A DNA stretch of 32,015 nucleotides from Sulfidibacterium sp036244975. Its GTDB lineage: Bacteria; Bacteroidota; Bacteroidia; Bacteroidales; F082. This document shows positions 1 through 7,938 of the stretch, piece by piece. Positions within the stretch are counted from its first letter, which is position 1; each line of letters begins with the position of its first letter. The position numbers were made by a program, and so were the translations under genes. Location: positions 1 through 32,015 of the forward strand of contig BTTE01000030.1 in NCBI GenBank assembly GCA_036244975.1, written 5' to 3'. The notes under the pieces were generated by a model that had not been told where the DNA came from, made no database searches, and saw only the letters and a program-made list of their open reading frames with translations.

Positions 1-80
1 GACCTGCAACCAAGATAAATGATAGAAGTGCTGCTCCGTGCGGCATACAGAATCCCGCTTACAGGTCTGACGGTTTTTTT
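1..80 (+). ncRNA. rnpB: RNase P RNA, 3' end (partial) with terminator
   Basis: This is the 3' portion of the catalytic RNA of RNase P, which matures tRNA 5' ends; the rest lies left of the window. The segment AAGATAAATGAT near 13-24 matches the conserved 'AGATGAATGA' part of the bacterial RNA. CATACAGAATCCCGCTTACAG at about 44-64 matches the universally conserved 3' region (CAGAAnCCGGCTTA in most bacteria). GGTCTGACGG (64-73) would be the 3' strand of helix P1. A run of seven T (74-80) follows directly and should serve as the terminator. Recognition is from memory of the E. coli RNA; a covariance-model search would settle it. The convergent gene on the minus strand ends inside the T run. Confidence 0.85.
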
Positions 81-1326
81 ATCCTTTGAAATGCGAAAGG
101 GTTTCTTCAATGGAAAAGCCCCGCTCTTTTATAATTTTCTTATAAATCCGCGCTATAACCTGTACCAGTTTCTCTATATCCGATTTGGTTTGATACAACG
201 AAATTTGTATGCGGACACCCACATTTTTAATGGGGACGGCAGGAAACAAACCAGCAGTAGCAGACAATCTTTCAGGATAGAGGATTTTGCCACACAAAGA
301 AATATTTTCCCAGTTTCCCATGGGGAAATAAGCCGTTGGCGTGCGGGTTTTATCCACAAGCGGAAGTCCCATCTCATCACAACGGTCATAAAAGTAATCA
401 ATCAACTCTTTGAGTTGGCTTTGAAGTTCTGTTATTTCCGGGCTCAGGTGAATTTTTGATGAGGCAATAAGCCCGCCAAGCGTGGACGATTCCAATGGCC
501 CCGTAAACATAAGGGGTCCGCTCAGATAGACCAACAGTTTTTTGATTTCCTCGCTGGGACAAACGATGGCTCCGCCACCGGCACCAAACCCTTTACCAAA
601 CGACACCGCCAATACCATCTTAGGATGCTGTCTAATTTGCGAAAGCACATATCCACTGCCATTCGGACCTGTCCAGCTGATACCATGCGCATCGTCCACA
701 TAAACATAAAACTTTTCATACTTATTCAGCAAAATCTCCACCTCTTTGGCCGGAAACACATCTCCATACATTGAGTAAACACCATCAGCAAGATACCATA
801 TTTTTTCATGGGTTTTCCGCAATTCAACAATCCTCTCTTCCAATTTCTGCATATTATTATGCCGAATGATTTCGATATGTATGCCATGAGCACGTACCAT
901 ATCGGTAGCCATTTGGATAGTAGCATGAACATGATGGTCGAGAATAACCGCATCTTTGCGCTCAATCAGTAACGGCAATGCCCCCACATGTGCCAGTGTG
1001 GTTTTCGGATAAAGAGCCACCGGGTTCCCAAAGACCTCTGCCAAAATATCTTCCGCCTCATCTGTTTTATGCAAATGCAAAAACTCTCTCGAAATAGAAA
1101 GGTTAAAACCGTTTTCTTTTATGGACGCGATGGCACCGTTGATGATGCGCTCATCATGCATGAGCATCAAATAATCGCTCAAAGAAAAAGGGACGACTTT
1201 TTGCCCGTTAATGTTTATTGCTTTTTTCTGTCCGTTCGGTTCGCACTGAGTGGCAATATGCCCAATACCTATTTGCTTGGCCTCATCAATTATCTGAAAT
1301 GCTCTCTCTGTTAACGAATTTCCCAT
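79..1326 (-). CDS. PLP-dependent alpha-oxoamine synthase family enzyme (BioF/KBL-like)
   Basis: A 415-residue fold-type I PLP enzyme of the family that contains 8-amino-7-oxononanoate synthase, 2-amino-3-ketobutyrate CoA ligase and serine palmitoyltransferase. These enzymes condense an amino acid with an acyl-thioester and lose CO2. Visible motifs are DHHVHAT (130-136) with the PLP-ring-stacking His, DDAHGISWTG (211-220) for PLP binding, and SFGKGFGAGGG (242-252) with the Schiff-base Lys245. The N-terminal ~45 residues and overall length are slightly longer than BioF. The exact substrate cannot be read from the sequence, and no biotin genes are nearby. The ATG at 1326 sits 17 nt below the predicted transcription start. 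It runs convergently into rnpB, with its TAA inside the rnpB T-run. Family assignment is secure; the reaction is not. Confidence 0.85.
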   Translation of the reverse strand: MGNSLTERAFQIIDEAKQIGIGHIATQCEPNGQKKAININGQKVVPFSLSDYLMLMHDERIINGAIASIKENGFNLSISREFLHLHKTDEAEDILAEVFGNPVALYPKTTLAHVGALPLLIERKDAVILDHHVHATIQMATDMVRAHGIHIEIIRHNNMQKLEERIVELRKTHEKIWYLADGVYSMYGDVFPAKEVEILLNKYEKFYVYVDDAHGISWTGPNGSGYVLSQIRQHPKMVLAVSFGKGFGAGGGAIVCPSEEIKKLLVYLSGPLMFTGPLESSTLGGLIASSKIHLSPEITELQSQLKELIDYFYDRCDEMGLPLVDKTRTPTAYFPMGNWENISLCGKILYPERLSATAGLFPAVPIKNVGVRIQISLYQTKSDIEKLVQVIARIYKKIIKERGFSIEETLSHFKG

Positions 1327-1349
1327 ATGATTTTATTTTTTAGTTTCAA

Positions 1350-1380
1350 CAAATTTACAAACTTTGATGGATTTCCCAAA
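1350..1380 (-). promoter_or_regulatory. Bacteroidota-type promoter of the oxoamine synthase gene
   Basis: On the minus strand, a -33 TTTG (1377-1380) is followed after 19 bp by -7 TAAATTTG (1350-1357). This fits the Bacteroidota sigma-ABfr consensus exactly. The predicted start near 1343 leaves a leader of about 17 nt. Confidence 0.65.
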
Positions 1381-1645
1381 ATGGGAAAAAATAGTTATGA
1401 ACTTTTGTTGTTAAAATCTTCAGCCGAAAAAACCAATTTTCACCACGCTTCTCTTTTGCATTTGAAAAATTATTAACTTTGCTATGTTGTGAGAGAAACA
1501 AAACAGAAAAAAGGTTATTAATTCCGGTTTTTAAGCTGGTCTTTTCAAGTGTACAGTTTCTATATTCTGTTTTTTTAACCCCGGTAGAATCACACAATAA
1601 CAAAGAAAAAGTTTTCAAGATAGTTTGTAAGATAAAATAAAACAG
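1358..1645. other. Divergent intergenic region, oxoamine synthase / histidine kinase
   Basis: The 319-bp gap between two divergent genes holds the minus-strand promoter described separately. On the plus strand it holds a -7 match TAACTTTG (1474-1481), which would give the histidine kinase a leader of about 155 nt. No clear -33 element lies at the right distance from it. I see no gene, tRNA or strong hairpin here. Confidence 0.45.
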
Positions 1646-3352
1646 ATGAATATTTTCGGTACAAAAATTGACATAACTAAAATCAATAAGGAAGATTGGT
1701 TCGATTTCGAAAAACAGTTTCTTAAACAAGTAAGTTTAACGGTATTGGGATTCGCTTTTGTTTCCCTCGTTCTGAATGTCTTAATGAAATTCAACGAGGC
1801 TTTATTTACTGTCCCCCTCGTAGCGATGGCCATTTTTTCGATTGTTTATTTCATGACAAGTTATGACTTTCATATTCTTTTTGCCAAATGGTTGTTTATC
1901 ATAACTGCCTTGGTTGTGATTAACCTTGTGTGGTATTATAATTATGGTTCCCGGGGCCCCTGGTTTTTTCTGCTCATTCTGTTGTACGGTTACCTGATTT
2001 TTATGATGAGCGGGAAGCAATTATTTCTTTTAAGCATGGCTTTGATATTAAATGTAATGGTATTATTTTTTTATGAATATACCCATCCGGGAATACTTGG
2101 AGATTACCCAAATGATACCATGAGATTATTTGATTTTTATACTGCTATTCTCATGTCAGGTATCACTGCTTACGTGTTAATGTCTTTGGCCAAAAATTCT
2201 TATCTCACACAATATCAGAAAGCAAAAACAGCGGACAAACTCAAATCTGCCTTTCTGGCAAACATGTCACATGAAATCCGCACCCCCCTCAACGCCATCG
2301 TAGGCTTTAGCAATTTGCTGGCCGATGGCACCATTAAAGATGAGGAGAAAGAGCAGTATGTTTCCATTATTAACAGCAGCAACGAAACGCTGCTTCAGTT
2401 GATTGATGATATCCTGGATGTCTCCATGATTGAAGCCAACCAAATGAAAATCAACAAAATAAACTTTTCGGTAAATGAACTTCTCTTAAATCTCCAAAGA
2501 ACCTACAATTCTATTCTGAAAGAGAAGAAGAAGGATGTTGTACAATTGAAACTGCATCATCCCGGGGAATCATATTGGATAACCTCCGATCAAATCAGAA
2601 TTAACCAGGTGTTGGTGAATCTTTTGAACAATGCCATAAAATTTACCAATAAGGGTTCCATTGAAATCGGGTTTGAACCGGAAGGAGACCGGCTGAAATT
2701 TTACATCAAAGACACAGGTATCGGCATTGAAGAAGCTCACCTGGCACAATTGTTCGACCGCTTTTATAAGATTGAGGATAATAACCGGAAACTTTACCGG
2801 GGCACGGGAATCGGCCTGTATCTTTCTAAAAAAATTGTTGAAATGCTGGGCGGTCAGATTCAGGTTACATCCGTATTCGGAGAAGGTTCTGTTTTTAGCT
2901 TTTATATTCCTGCCGAAGAACTGACTATTGTGCCTGACAAAGCAGAACACAAATCTGAAAAAGAACAAAAACCAGTCGAATTTTCGCATAACGCCGTTGT
3001 TCTGCTTGTCGAAGATGATAGAAGCAGTAGCATTTATTTTAAAAAGGTGATGGAAGACCTCAATATTCATGTTCTGCAAGCCTTCGATGGGCTGGAAGCC
3101 CTAAAGCTATTTTCGGAAAACCGTGATATTTCTCTTGTCTTGCTTGATATAAGGTTACCCGGCCTCAGCGGTCTTGAGATACTTAAGGAGATGAAAAAGA
3201 CCAGCCCCGAACTTCCGGTCATTGCCCAAACCGCTTTTGCCATGGCCGGTGACGAAGAAAAATACCTGGCATTGGGATTCGATGATTATATCGCAAAACC
3301 AGTCAAAAAAGATATTCTGATAAAAAAGCTACAACGGTTTATTCTAAAATAA
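1646..3352 (+). CDS. Membrane-bound hybrid sensor histidine kinase
   Basis: A 568-residue hybrid two-component protein. Residues ~28-182 contain about five or six hydrophobic segments with short loops, so sensing is probably within the membrane; no PAS or large periplasmic domain is seen. The HisKA domain carries NMSHEIRTPLNA with phospho-acceptor His209. The HATPase_c domain has its N-box at NLLNNAIKF (325-333), its G1 box at DTGIGI (356-361) and its G2 box at GTGIGL (386-391). A linker rich in Glu and Lys (~425-445) leads to a C-terminal receiver domain with D457/D458, phospho-acceptor Asp501 (LLDIRLPG), Thr529 and Lys551. There is no DNA-binding output domain and no partner regulator next door, so the signal must pass to an unlinked protein or stay in an autoregulatory receiver. 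The ligand is unknown. Confidence 0.93.
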   Translation: MNIFGTKIDITKINKEDWFDFEKQFLKQVSLTVLGFAFVSLVLNVLMKFNEALFTVPLVAMAIFSIVYFMTSYDFHILFAKWLFIITALVVINLVWYYNYGSRGPWFFLLILLYGYLIFMMSGKQLFLLSMALILNVMVLFFYEYTHPGILGDYPNDTMRLFDFYTAILMSGITAYVLMSLAKNSYLTQYQKAKTADKLKSAFLANMSHEIRTPLNAIVGFSNLLADGTIKDEEKEQYVSIINSSNETLLQLIDDILDVSMIEANQMKINKINFSVNELLLNLQRTYNSILKEKKKDVVQLKLHHPGESYWITSDQIRINQVLVNLLNNAIKFTNKGSIEIGFEPEGDRLKFYIKDTGIGIEEAHLAQLFDRFYKIEDNNRKLYRGTGIGLYLSKKIVEMLGGQIQVTSVFGEGSVFSFYIPAEELTIVPDKAEHKSEKEQKPVEFSHNAVVLLVEDDRSSSIYFKKVMEDLNIHVLQAFDGLEALKLFSENRDISLVLLDIRLPGLSGLEILKEMKKTSPELPVIAQTAFAMAGDEEKYLALGFDDYIAKPVKKDILIKKLQRFILK

Positions 3353-3421
3353 GTGATTCAAAGGGTGAGGGGGTCTTTACAATTCCTAAGTACAAAATCA
3401 AAATGGTTTATCGCTGAAAAA

Positions 3422-4072
3422 ATGAAAAACCACATGCAGGCTAACCTTATTTTCAAATATTTCCCGGAACTCACCGACAGACAAAGGCAGCAAATGGCAG
3501 AACTTGCACCGCTTTATCAGGAATGGAACAGCCGTATTAATGTGATTTCCCGTAAGGACATGGAAAATTTTTACCTGCATCATGTGCTTCATTCCCTCGG
3601 CATCGCCAAACTGCTTTCGTTTAAACCCGGTACAAAGATTATGGATGCCGGCACGGGAGGCGGTTTTCCCGGTATCCCGATGGCCATCTTATTTCCCGAA
3701 GCTCATTTCTATCTTGTTGACTCCATCGGGAAAAAAATAAAGGTCGTTAAAGAAGTTGCCCGGGCATTGGATTTGAAAAACGTGGAGGCGGAACAAATCA
3801 GAGCCGAACAGGTAACCCGCACGTTTGATTTTGTGGTAAGCCGTGCCGTTACCGACCTGGAAGTTTTTACACAATGGACCTTACACAAGGTTCATCCTCG
3901 CTCGTTTAACCCGTTGTCCAACGGTATTTTATACCTGAAAGGTACAGGTATCGAAGAGGAAATAAGCCGGGTAAGTAAACTTAAAAAGACAACGGTTTCC
4001 CCCTACCCGCTGGAACGTTTTTTTGAAGAAGATTTTTTTAAAACAAAGCAGATAGTTCACGTGTACCGGTAG
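3422..4072 (+). CDS. rsmG: 16S rRNA (guanine527-N7)-methyltransferase RsmG (GidB)
   Basis: This protein methylates N7 of G527 (E. coli numbering) in 16S rRNA using S-adenosylmethionine; loss causes low-level streptomycin resistance in other bacteria. Counting from ATG 3422 it is 216 residues, normal for the family. It shows the family's INVISRKD (39-46), HHVLHSL (53-59), and the SAM-binding loop DAGTGGGFPGIP (75-86). The reading frame is open back to a GTG directly after the kinase stop, but those 23 residues are not family-like. I therefore prefer ATG 3422; ATG 3434 is also possible. It lies 69 bp downstream of the histidine kinase on the same strand and may be cotranscribed. Confidence 0.93.
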   Translation: MKNHMQANLIFKYFPELTDRQRQQMAELAPLYQEWNSRINVISRKDMENFYLHHVLHSLGIAKLLSFKPGTKIMDAGTGGGFPGIPMAILFPEAHFYLVDSIGKKIKVVKEVARALDLKNVEAEQIRAEQVTRTFDFVVSRAVTDLEVFTQWTLHKVHPRSFNPLSNGILYLKGTGIEEEISRVSKLKKTTVSPYPLERFFEEDFFKTKQIVHVYR

Positions 4073-4248
4073 AGTAACATCTTTATTCAAATAACCAAAT
4101 ATCAAATAATACCCAATAACCAGGCTAAAATAATCAAACCACAGTGATAACAGATTTACAATTTTGATTTTTGAATTATTGAAACTTGATTATTGGAACT
4201 TTTTCCTGCAGACACCAAATAAGAATTAATCCATATTAACATCAATCA
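4073..4248. repeat. AT-rich low-complexity intergenic stretch
   Basis: The left half consists of loosely repeated AATAACCAAATA-like words. The right half holds the complementary sense (TTGATTATTGG and similar). ATAATCAA (around 4130) and TTGATTAT (around 4187) are exact inverse copies, so the region could fold into a weak hairpin. There is no gene and no clear terminator T-run. Confidence 0.35.
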
Positions 4249-4280
4249 TTGCCGGCACCCAAAATAAATTCTTACTTTCG
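4249..4280 (+). promoter_or_regulatory. Probable promoter of the MFS-pepD operon
   Basis: A -33 TTG (4249-4251), a 21-bp spacer and a -7 TACTTTCG (4273-4280) give one mismatch to TAnnTTTG. The implied leader is about 35 nt to ATG 4323. Confidence 0.5.
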
Positions 4281-4322
4281 CCCATTCATCTCAATTAAAA
4301 ACAAAAATTTAAAATAAACATT

Positions 4323-6017
4323 ATGACTGAAGCAATACAGAAATCACTAAGGGAGTCGCCTGTGGCACGTTGGACAGCGATGGTAGTAGTTTCTCTGTCC
4401 ATGTTCGGAGCATATTATTTTAACTATGCCGGTTCGTCGGTAAAACCACTTCTTGAAACCGCCCTGGGGTGGACAAGCAAGGATCTTGGTTTATATACCG
4501 GATCTTATGCTGTGTTCAACGTCTTTTTATTTATGCTGATTTTCAGTGGTTTTATTCTGGACAAATTCGGGATCAGAGTAACCGGTCTTGGTGCCACCGC
4601 ACTGATGGTAATTGGCACCGGCGTTAACTATTGGGCTATGACCGCTTTATCGCCTCATGTAGCCAATACAATGGTATCATTACCCTTTGTTGGACAGATT
4701 AAAATGCAGGTTCTCCTTTCCAGTCTCGGTTTTGGCATTTTCGGTATTGGAAGTGAGGCGACGGGAATCACCCTCTCCAAAGCCATTGTAAAATGGTTTA
4801 AAGGCAAAGAACTTGCCCTCGCCATGGGGCTTCAAATGTCAATTGCCCGTTTAGGTACGGCTCTCGCATTGGCCATTTCATTGCCTGTAGCCATTAAATT
4901 CTCTTACAGTACACCGATTTTGCTTGCCTTCGTCCTTATGCTGGTCGGACTGATTGCTTTTATCACCTACATAGTGTTAGACAAAAGATTGGATGCTTCT
5001 GAAAAGGGGTTAATTAAAGAAGAAGAAGAGCCCTTCCGCATCAAAGATATTCTTTCCATTATCAACAACAAAGCTTTCTGGTACATTGCCATTCTTTGCG
5101 TTTTATTTTATGGCGCCGTATTCCCTTTTTTATTCTATGCTCCTGATTTCATGATTAATAAGTACCATGTTGCACCGAAGCTGGCAGGCCTTATTCCAAT
5201 GCTGCTCCCTTTCGGTACCATTTTTCTGACCCCTTTGTTTGGCGGTATCTACGACAAAAAAGGTAAAGGGGCCACCATTATGATTATTGGCGCCGTCATG
5301 CTTCTCGTTGTACACAGTTTTTTGGCCGTTCCCGGCCTCGACCACTGGTTTTTTGCAGCTATTATGGTGGTGATACTGGGAATTTCTTTCTCTCTCGTTC
5401 CCTCAGCCATGTGGCCATCAGTACCTAAAATTATCCCGGAAAAAAAGCTGGGAACGGCTTATGCCATAATTTTTTGGATTCAAAACGGTGGCTTATTTTT
5501 TATTCCTATCTTACTTGGTAGCGTTCTGAGCGCTTCAAATCCGAATGTTTTCCCCAACAAAACACTCATTAAGTCTTCCATTGAACAGAGTTTTAGCAAA
5601 GCGCTGGCCGAAAACAATATCACTGCCAATACCAAACAATTAAGAATAGCCATTGATAAAACCACCGGAAGAATTGTGGACTCTGTTGTGCAGACTACTT
5701 TCTATCAGCCGACACCGCAAAAAGAAGTGAAAACCAAACAGCTGAAAAACAACATCGTGGCAAGCAACCTTAGCGCAGTACAACAGATTAGTTTAAATGA
5801 TGGAAGTAAAGCCTCTCTCGAAGTACTGGGAAGGGCATTTACCAAAGCCACTTATCCCATTGTAAAAAATGAAAAACTCGACATCAGGTATAATTACACA
5901 AACGATATTCTCATATTTGTCTTGCTCGGCATCTTGTCAGTTATTGTCAGCCTCCTGTTGAAAGCCGAAGACAAGAAGAAAGGCTATGGTTTGGAGTTGC
6001 CTAATATGGAAAAATAA
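4323..6017 (+). CDS. MFS transporter, probable dipeptide carrier, with large periplasmic insertion
   Basis: A 564-residue inner-membrane carrier of the major facilitator superfamily. About twelve membrane segments are visible. The MFS signature between TM2 and TM3 reads SGFILDKFGIR (75-85), and the pseudo-symmetric copy between TM8 and TM9 reads GGIYDKKGKG. An extra hydrophilic domain of about 120 residues (~403-523) sits between TM11 and TM12, which places it on the periplasmic side if the N terminus is cytoplasmic. TM12 (~528-547) and a short charged tail close the protein. The cytosolic dipeptidase gene pepD starts 27 bp downstream, so I infer di- or oligopeptide transport. The sequence also recalls the MFSD1-like branch, whose animal member has been reported as a lysosomal dipeptide transporter. 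The transporter call is firm; the substrate is inference. Confidence 0.85.
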   Translation: MTEAIQKSLRESPVARWTAMVVVSLSMFGAYYFNYAGSSVKPLLETALGWTSKDLGLYTGSYAVFNVFLFMLIFSGFILDKFGIRVTGLGATALMVIGTGVNYWAMTALSPHVANTMVSLPFVGQIKMQVLLSSLGFGIFGIGSEATGITLSKAIVKWFKGKELALAMGLQMSIARLGTALALAISLPVAIKFSYSTPILLAFVLMLVGLIAFITYIVLDKRLDASEKGLIKEEEEPFRIKDILSIINNKAFWYIAILCVLFYGAVFPFLFYAPDFMINKYHVAPKLAGLIPMLLPFGTIFLTPLFGGIYDKKGKGATIMIIGAVMLLVVHSFLAVPGLDHWFFAAIMVVILGISFSLVPSAMWPSVPKIIPEKKLGTAYAIIFWIQNGGLFFIPILLGSVLSASNPNVFPNKTLIKSSIEQSFSKALAENNITANTKQLRIAIDKTTGRIVDSVVQTTFYQPTPQKEVKTKQLKNNIVASNLSAVQQISLNDGSKASLEVLGRAFTKATYPIVKNEKLDIRYNYTNDILIFVLLGILSVIVSLLLKAEDKKKGYGLELPNMEK

Positions 6018-6044
6018 CAGTTTAAATTTTTAAAATATTAAATC

Positions 6045-7505
6045 ATGAGTGAAGAAATATTAAATCTGGAACCGAAGGCCCTGTGGAAAAATTTCTACAG
6101 CCTGACACAAATTCCCCGTCCTTCTAAAAAAGAGGGTAAGGTTATTGAATTTCTGAAAAAATTCGGAGAAGACCTGGGACTGGAAACACTGGTGGATGAA
6201 GTGGGAAACGTGATTATTAAAAAACCTGCCACGGAAGGTATGGAAAACAGAAAAGGAATTATCTTTCAGGGACATATTGATATGGTTCCCCAGAAAAATT
6301 CGGATGTGGATCACGATTTTGAAAAAGACCCCATTGATGCTTACATCGATGGCGAATGGGTTACTGCCAAAGGGACAACACTTGGCGCCGATAACGGCAT
6401 GGGCGTCGCTGCAGCCATGACGGTTCTCGAATCGAAAGATTTGGTACACGGGCCTGTGGAAGCTCTGTTTACCGTTGATGAGGAAACCGGCATGACCGGT
6501 GCCGAAGGGCTGAAACCCGGCCTGCTGGATGGCGATATTCTGCTGAATCTTGATTCGGAAGACGAAGGTGAACTCTATATCGGTTGCGCCGGTGGTGTCA
6601 ACACCAATGGCGAACTAAAATACAAGGAAGAGGATGTTCCGGAAGGTATGGCTGCTTACAAAGTTACCGTAAAAGGACTGAAAGGCGGACATTCCGGACT
6701 GGACATCAACCTCGGACGCGGTAACTCCAACAAAATTATCAATGCGTTGCTGGTTACGGCCTATGAAAAATACGGCTTGCGTGTGGCCGGGATGGAAGGC
6801 GGAAACCTGCGCAATGCCATTCCGCGCGAAGCTTTTGCCATAACCATTCTTCCCGAAGATAAAAAAGTTGATTTTGAAGCTTTTGTAAAAGAATTCGAAC
6901 AGATTGTAAAAGACGAATTTACCAAAACAGATGCCGGTGTCGAAGTTAGCGCCGAGACTACCGACATGCCCGCAAAAGTGATGGAAGAAAAAGCACAGGC
7001 AAGCCTTTTCAAAGCTGTGGCCGACTGTCCCAACGGTATGATTACTATGAGTAAAGATCTGGAGGGTATCGTGGAAACTTCCACCAACCTGTCCATTGTC
7101 AAAGCGGCAAACGGCAAAATTGAATTGGCCAGCCTGCAACGCAGCCTTACGGAAGATGGAAAAGACAAGATAGCTGCCGATGTACGCGCTTCACACGAAG
7201 CTGCCGGCCTCAAAGCCGAAAGTTCAGGCGATTACCCCGGATGGAAACCCGATCCCGATTCGAATATCCTGAAAGAGATGAAAAATATCTACAATAAGAA
7301 GTTCGGAAAAGTTCCTGAAGTAAAGGTTATCCATGCCGGACTGGAATGTGGTCTGCTCGGTTCGGTTTACACCAATTGGGATATGGTTTCCTTTGGTCCC
7401 ACCATCCGCTGGCCTCATTCTCCGGATGAAAAAGTGAATATTGCGACAGTTCAGAAATTTTGGGATTTTCTGCTGGAGACCCTGAAAGAAGTTCCTGAAA
7501 AATAA
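6045..7505 (+). CDS. pepD: Cytosolic non-specific dipeptidase (aminoacyl-histidine dipeptidase, M20)
   Basis: A 486-residue zinc metallopeptidase of family M20C that splits dipeptides, classically Xaa-His such as carnosine, in the cytoplasm. Metal and catalytic residues are visible. They are H77 and D79 in GHIDMVP, the bridging Asp116 in GADNGMG, the catalytic Glu pair E146/E147 in VDEETGMTGA, Asp170 in LNLDSEDEG, and His458 in RWPHSPDE. The lid/dimerization domain contains GGHSGLDINLGRGN. Length matches the E. coli enzyme (485). It is the second gene of a two-gene unit after the MFS carrier (27-bp gap) and is closed by a strong terminator, which suggests import and then hydrolysis of dipeptides. 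Confidence 0.95.
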   Translation: MSEEILNLEPKALWKNFYSLTQIPRPSKKEGKVIEFLKKFGEDLGLETLVDEVGNVIIKKPATEGMENRKGIIFQGHIDMVPQKNSDVDHDFEKDPIDAYIDGEWVTAKGTTLGADNGMGVAAAMTVLESKDLVHGPVEALFTVDEETGMTGAEGLKPGLLDGDILLNLDSEDEGELYIGCAGGVNTNGELKYKEEDVPEGMAAYKVTVKGLKGGHSGLDINLGRGNSNKIINALLVTAYEKYGLRVAGMEGGNLRNAIPREAFAITILPEDKKVDFEAFVKEFEQIVKDEFTKTDAGVEVSAETTDMPAKVMEEKAQASLFKAVADCPNGMITMSKDLEGIVETSTNLSIVKAANGKIELASLQRSLTEDGKDKIAADVRASHEAAGLKAESSGDYPGWKPDPDSNILKEMKNIYNKKFGKVPEVKVIHAGLECGLLGSVYTNWDMVSFGPTIRWPHSPDEKVNIATVQKFWDFLLETLKEVPEK

Positions 7506-7512
7506 AACCTCT

Positions 7513-7552
7513 GAGATTCTCCTTATCTTTTAGCGAAAGGAGAATCTCTTTT
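7513..7552 (+). terminator. Rho-independent terminator after pepD
   Basis: A perfect 12-bp stem (GAGATTCTCCTT at 7513-7524, AAGGAGAATCTC at 7537-7548) with a 12-nt loop is followed by TTTT. It separates the pepD operon from rpmH. Confidence 0.85.
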
Positions 7553-7619
7553 GAATCAACATTCACAATACGGAACATCCCCATAAACAAAAGAAAAAAT
7601 TAATTTTTTCGGATTTCAA

Positions 7620-7650
7620 TTTGTGAGTTTTAAAAAATAGTCTATTTTTG
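7620..7650 (+). promoter_or_regulatory. rpmH promoter
   Basis: TTTG (7620-7623), a 19-bp spacer and TATTTTTG (7643-7650) make an exact Bacteroidota promoter, as expected for a ribosomal protein gene. The leader is about 16 nt. Confidence 0.75.
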
Positions 7651-7672
7651 CACTCCCAAAATTTACAGAAAG

Positions 7673-7825
7673 ATGACAAAGAGAACTTTTCAACCATCGG
7701 TAAGAAAAAGAAAGAATAAGCACGGATTTCGCGAAAGAATGTCCAGCGTGAATGGTCGCAAAGTGCTGAAAAGAAGAAGAGCTAAAGGGAGGAAAAGACT
7801 ATCTGTTTCTGACGAATACAGATAG
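7673..7825 (+). CDS. rpmH: 50S ribosomal protein L34
   Basis: A 50-residue, extremely basic protein beginning MTKRTFQPSVRKRKNKHGFR and ending LSVSDEYR, a textbook L34. The N-terminal KRTFQPS.RKR..KHGFR and central RK.L..RRAKGRKRL blocks are present. It binds 23S rRNA in the large subunit. The gene has its own promoter and is followed by a hairpin terminator. In many bacteria rpmH is followed by rnpA; here rnpA is absent and the next gene converges from the other strand. Start ATG 7673 is the only reasonable one. Confidence 0.97.
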   Translation: MTKRTFQPSVRKRKNKHGFRERMSSVNGRKVLKRRRAKGRKRLSVSDEYR

Positions 7826-7870
7826 TAAGCGAACGCAAGTTCATATTTTTCAATAATAGCCAAAACCTCA

Positions 7871-7907
7871 GAGACTGCCTCAACTTGTTTGAGCCGGTCT
7901 CTTTTTT
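7871..7907 (+). terminator. Rho-independent terminator after rpmH
   Basis: A 13-bp stem (7871-7883 with 7889-7901; one C-C mismatch and one wobble), starting GAGAC and ending GTCTC, is followed by TTTTTT (7902-7907). It may also work for the convergent methyltransferase gene, but the A-run on that side is short. Confidence 0.75.
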
Positions 7908-7938
7908 GTGCCCGGACGTTTCCTGTTTTTTAGCCGAC

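Noticed and set aside
1355..1729. 124-codon minus-strand ORF between the oxoamine synthase and kinase genes
   Set aside because: It covers the AT-rich divergent promoter region and the start of the kinase gene, and its composition is typical of a chance frame.
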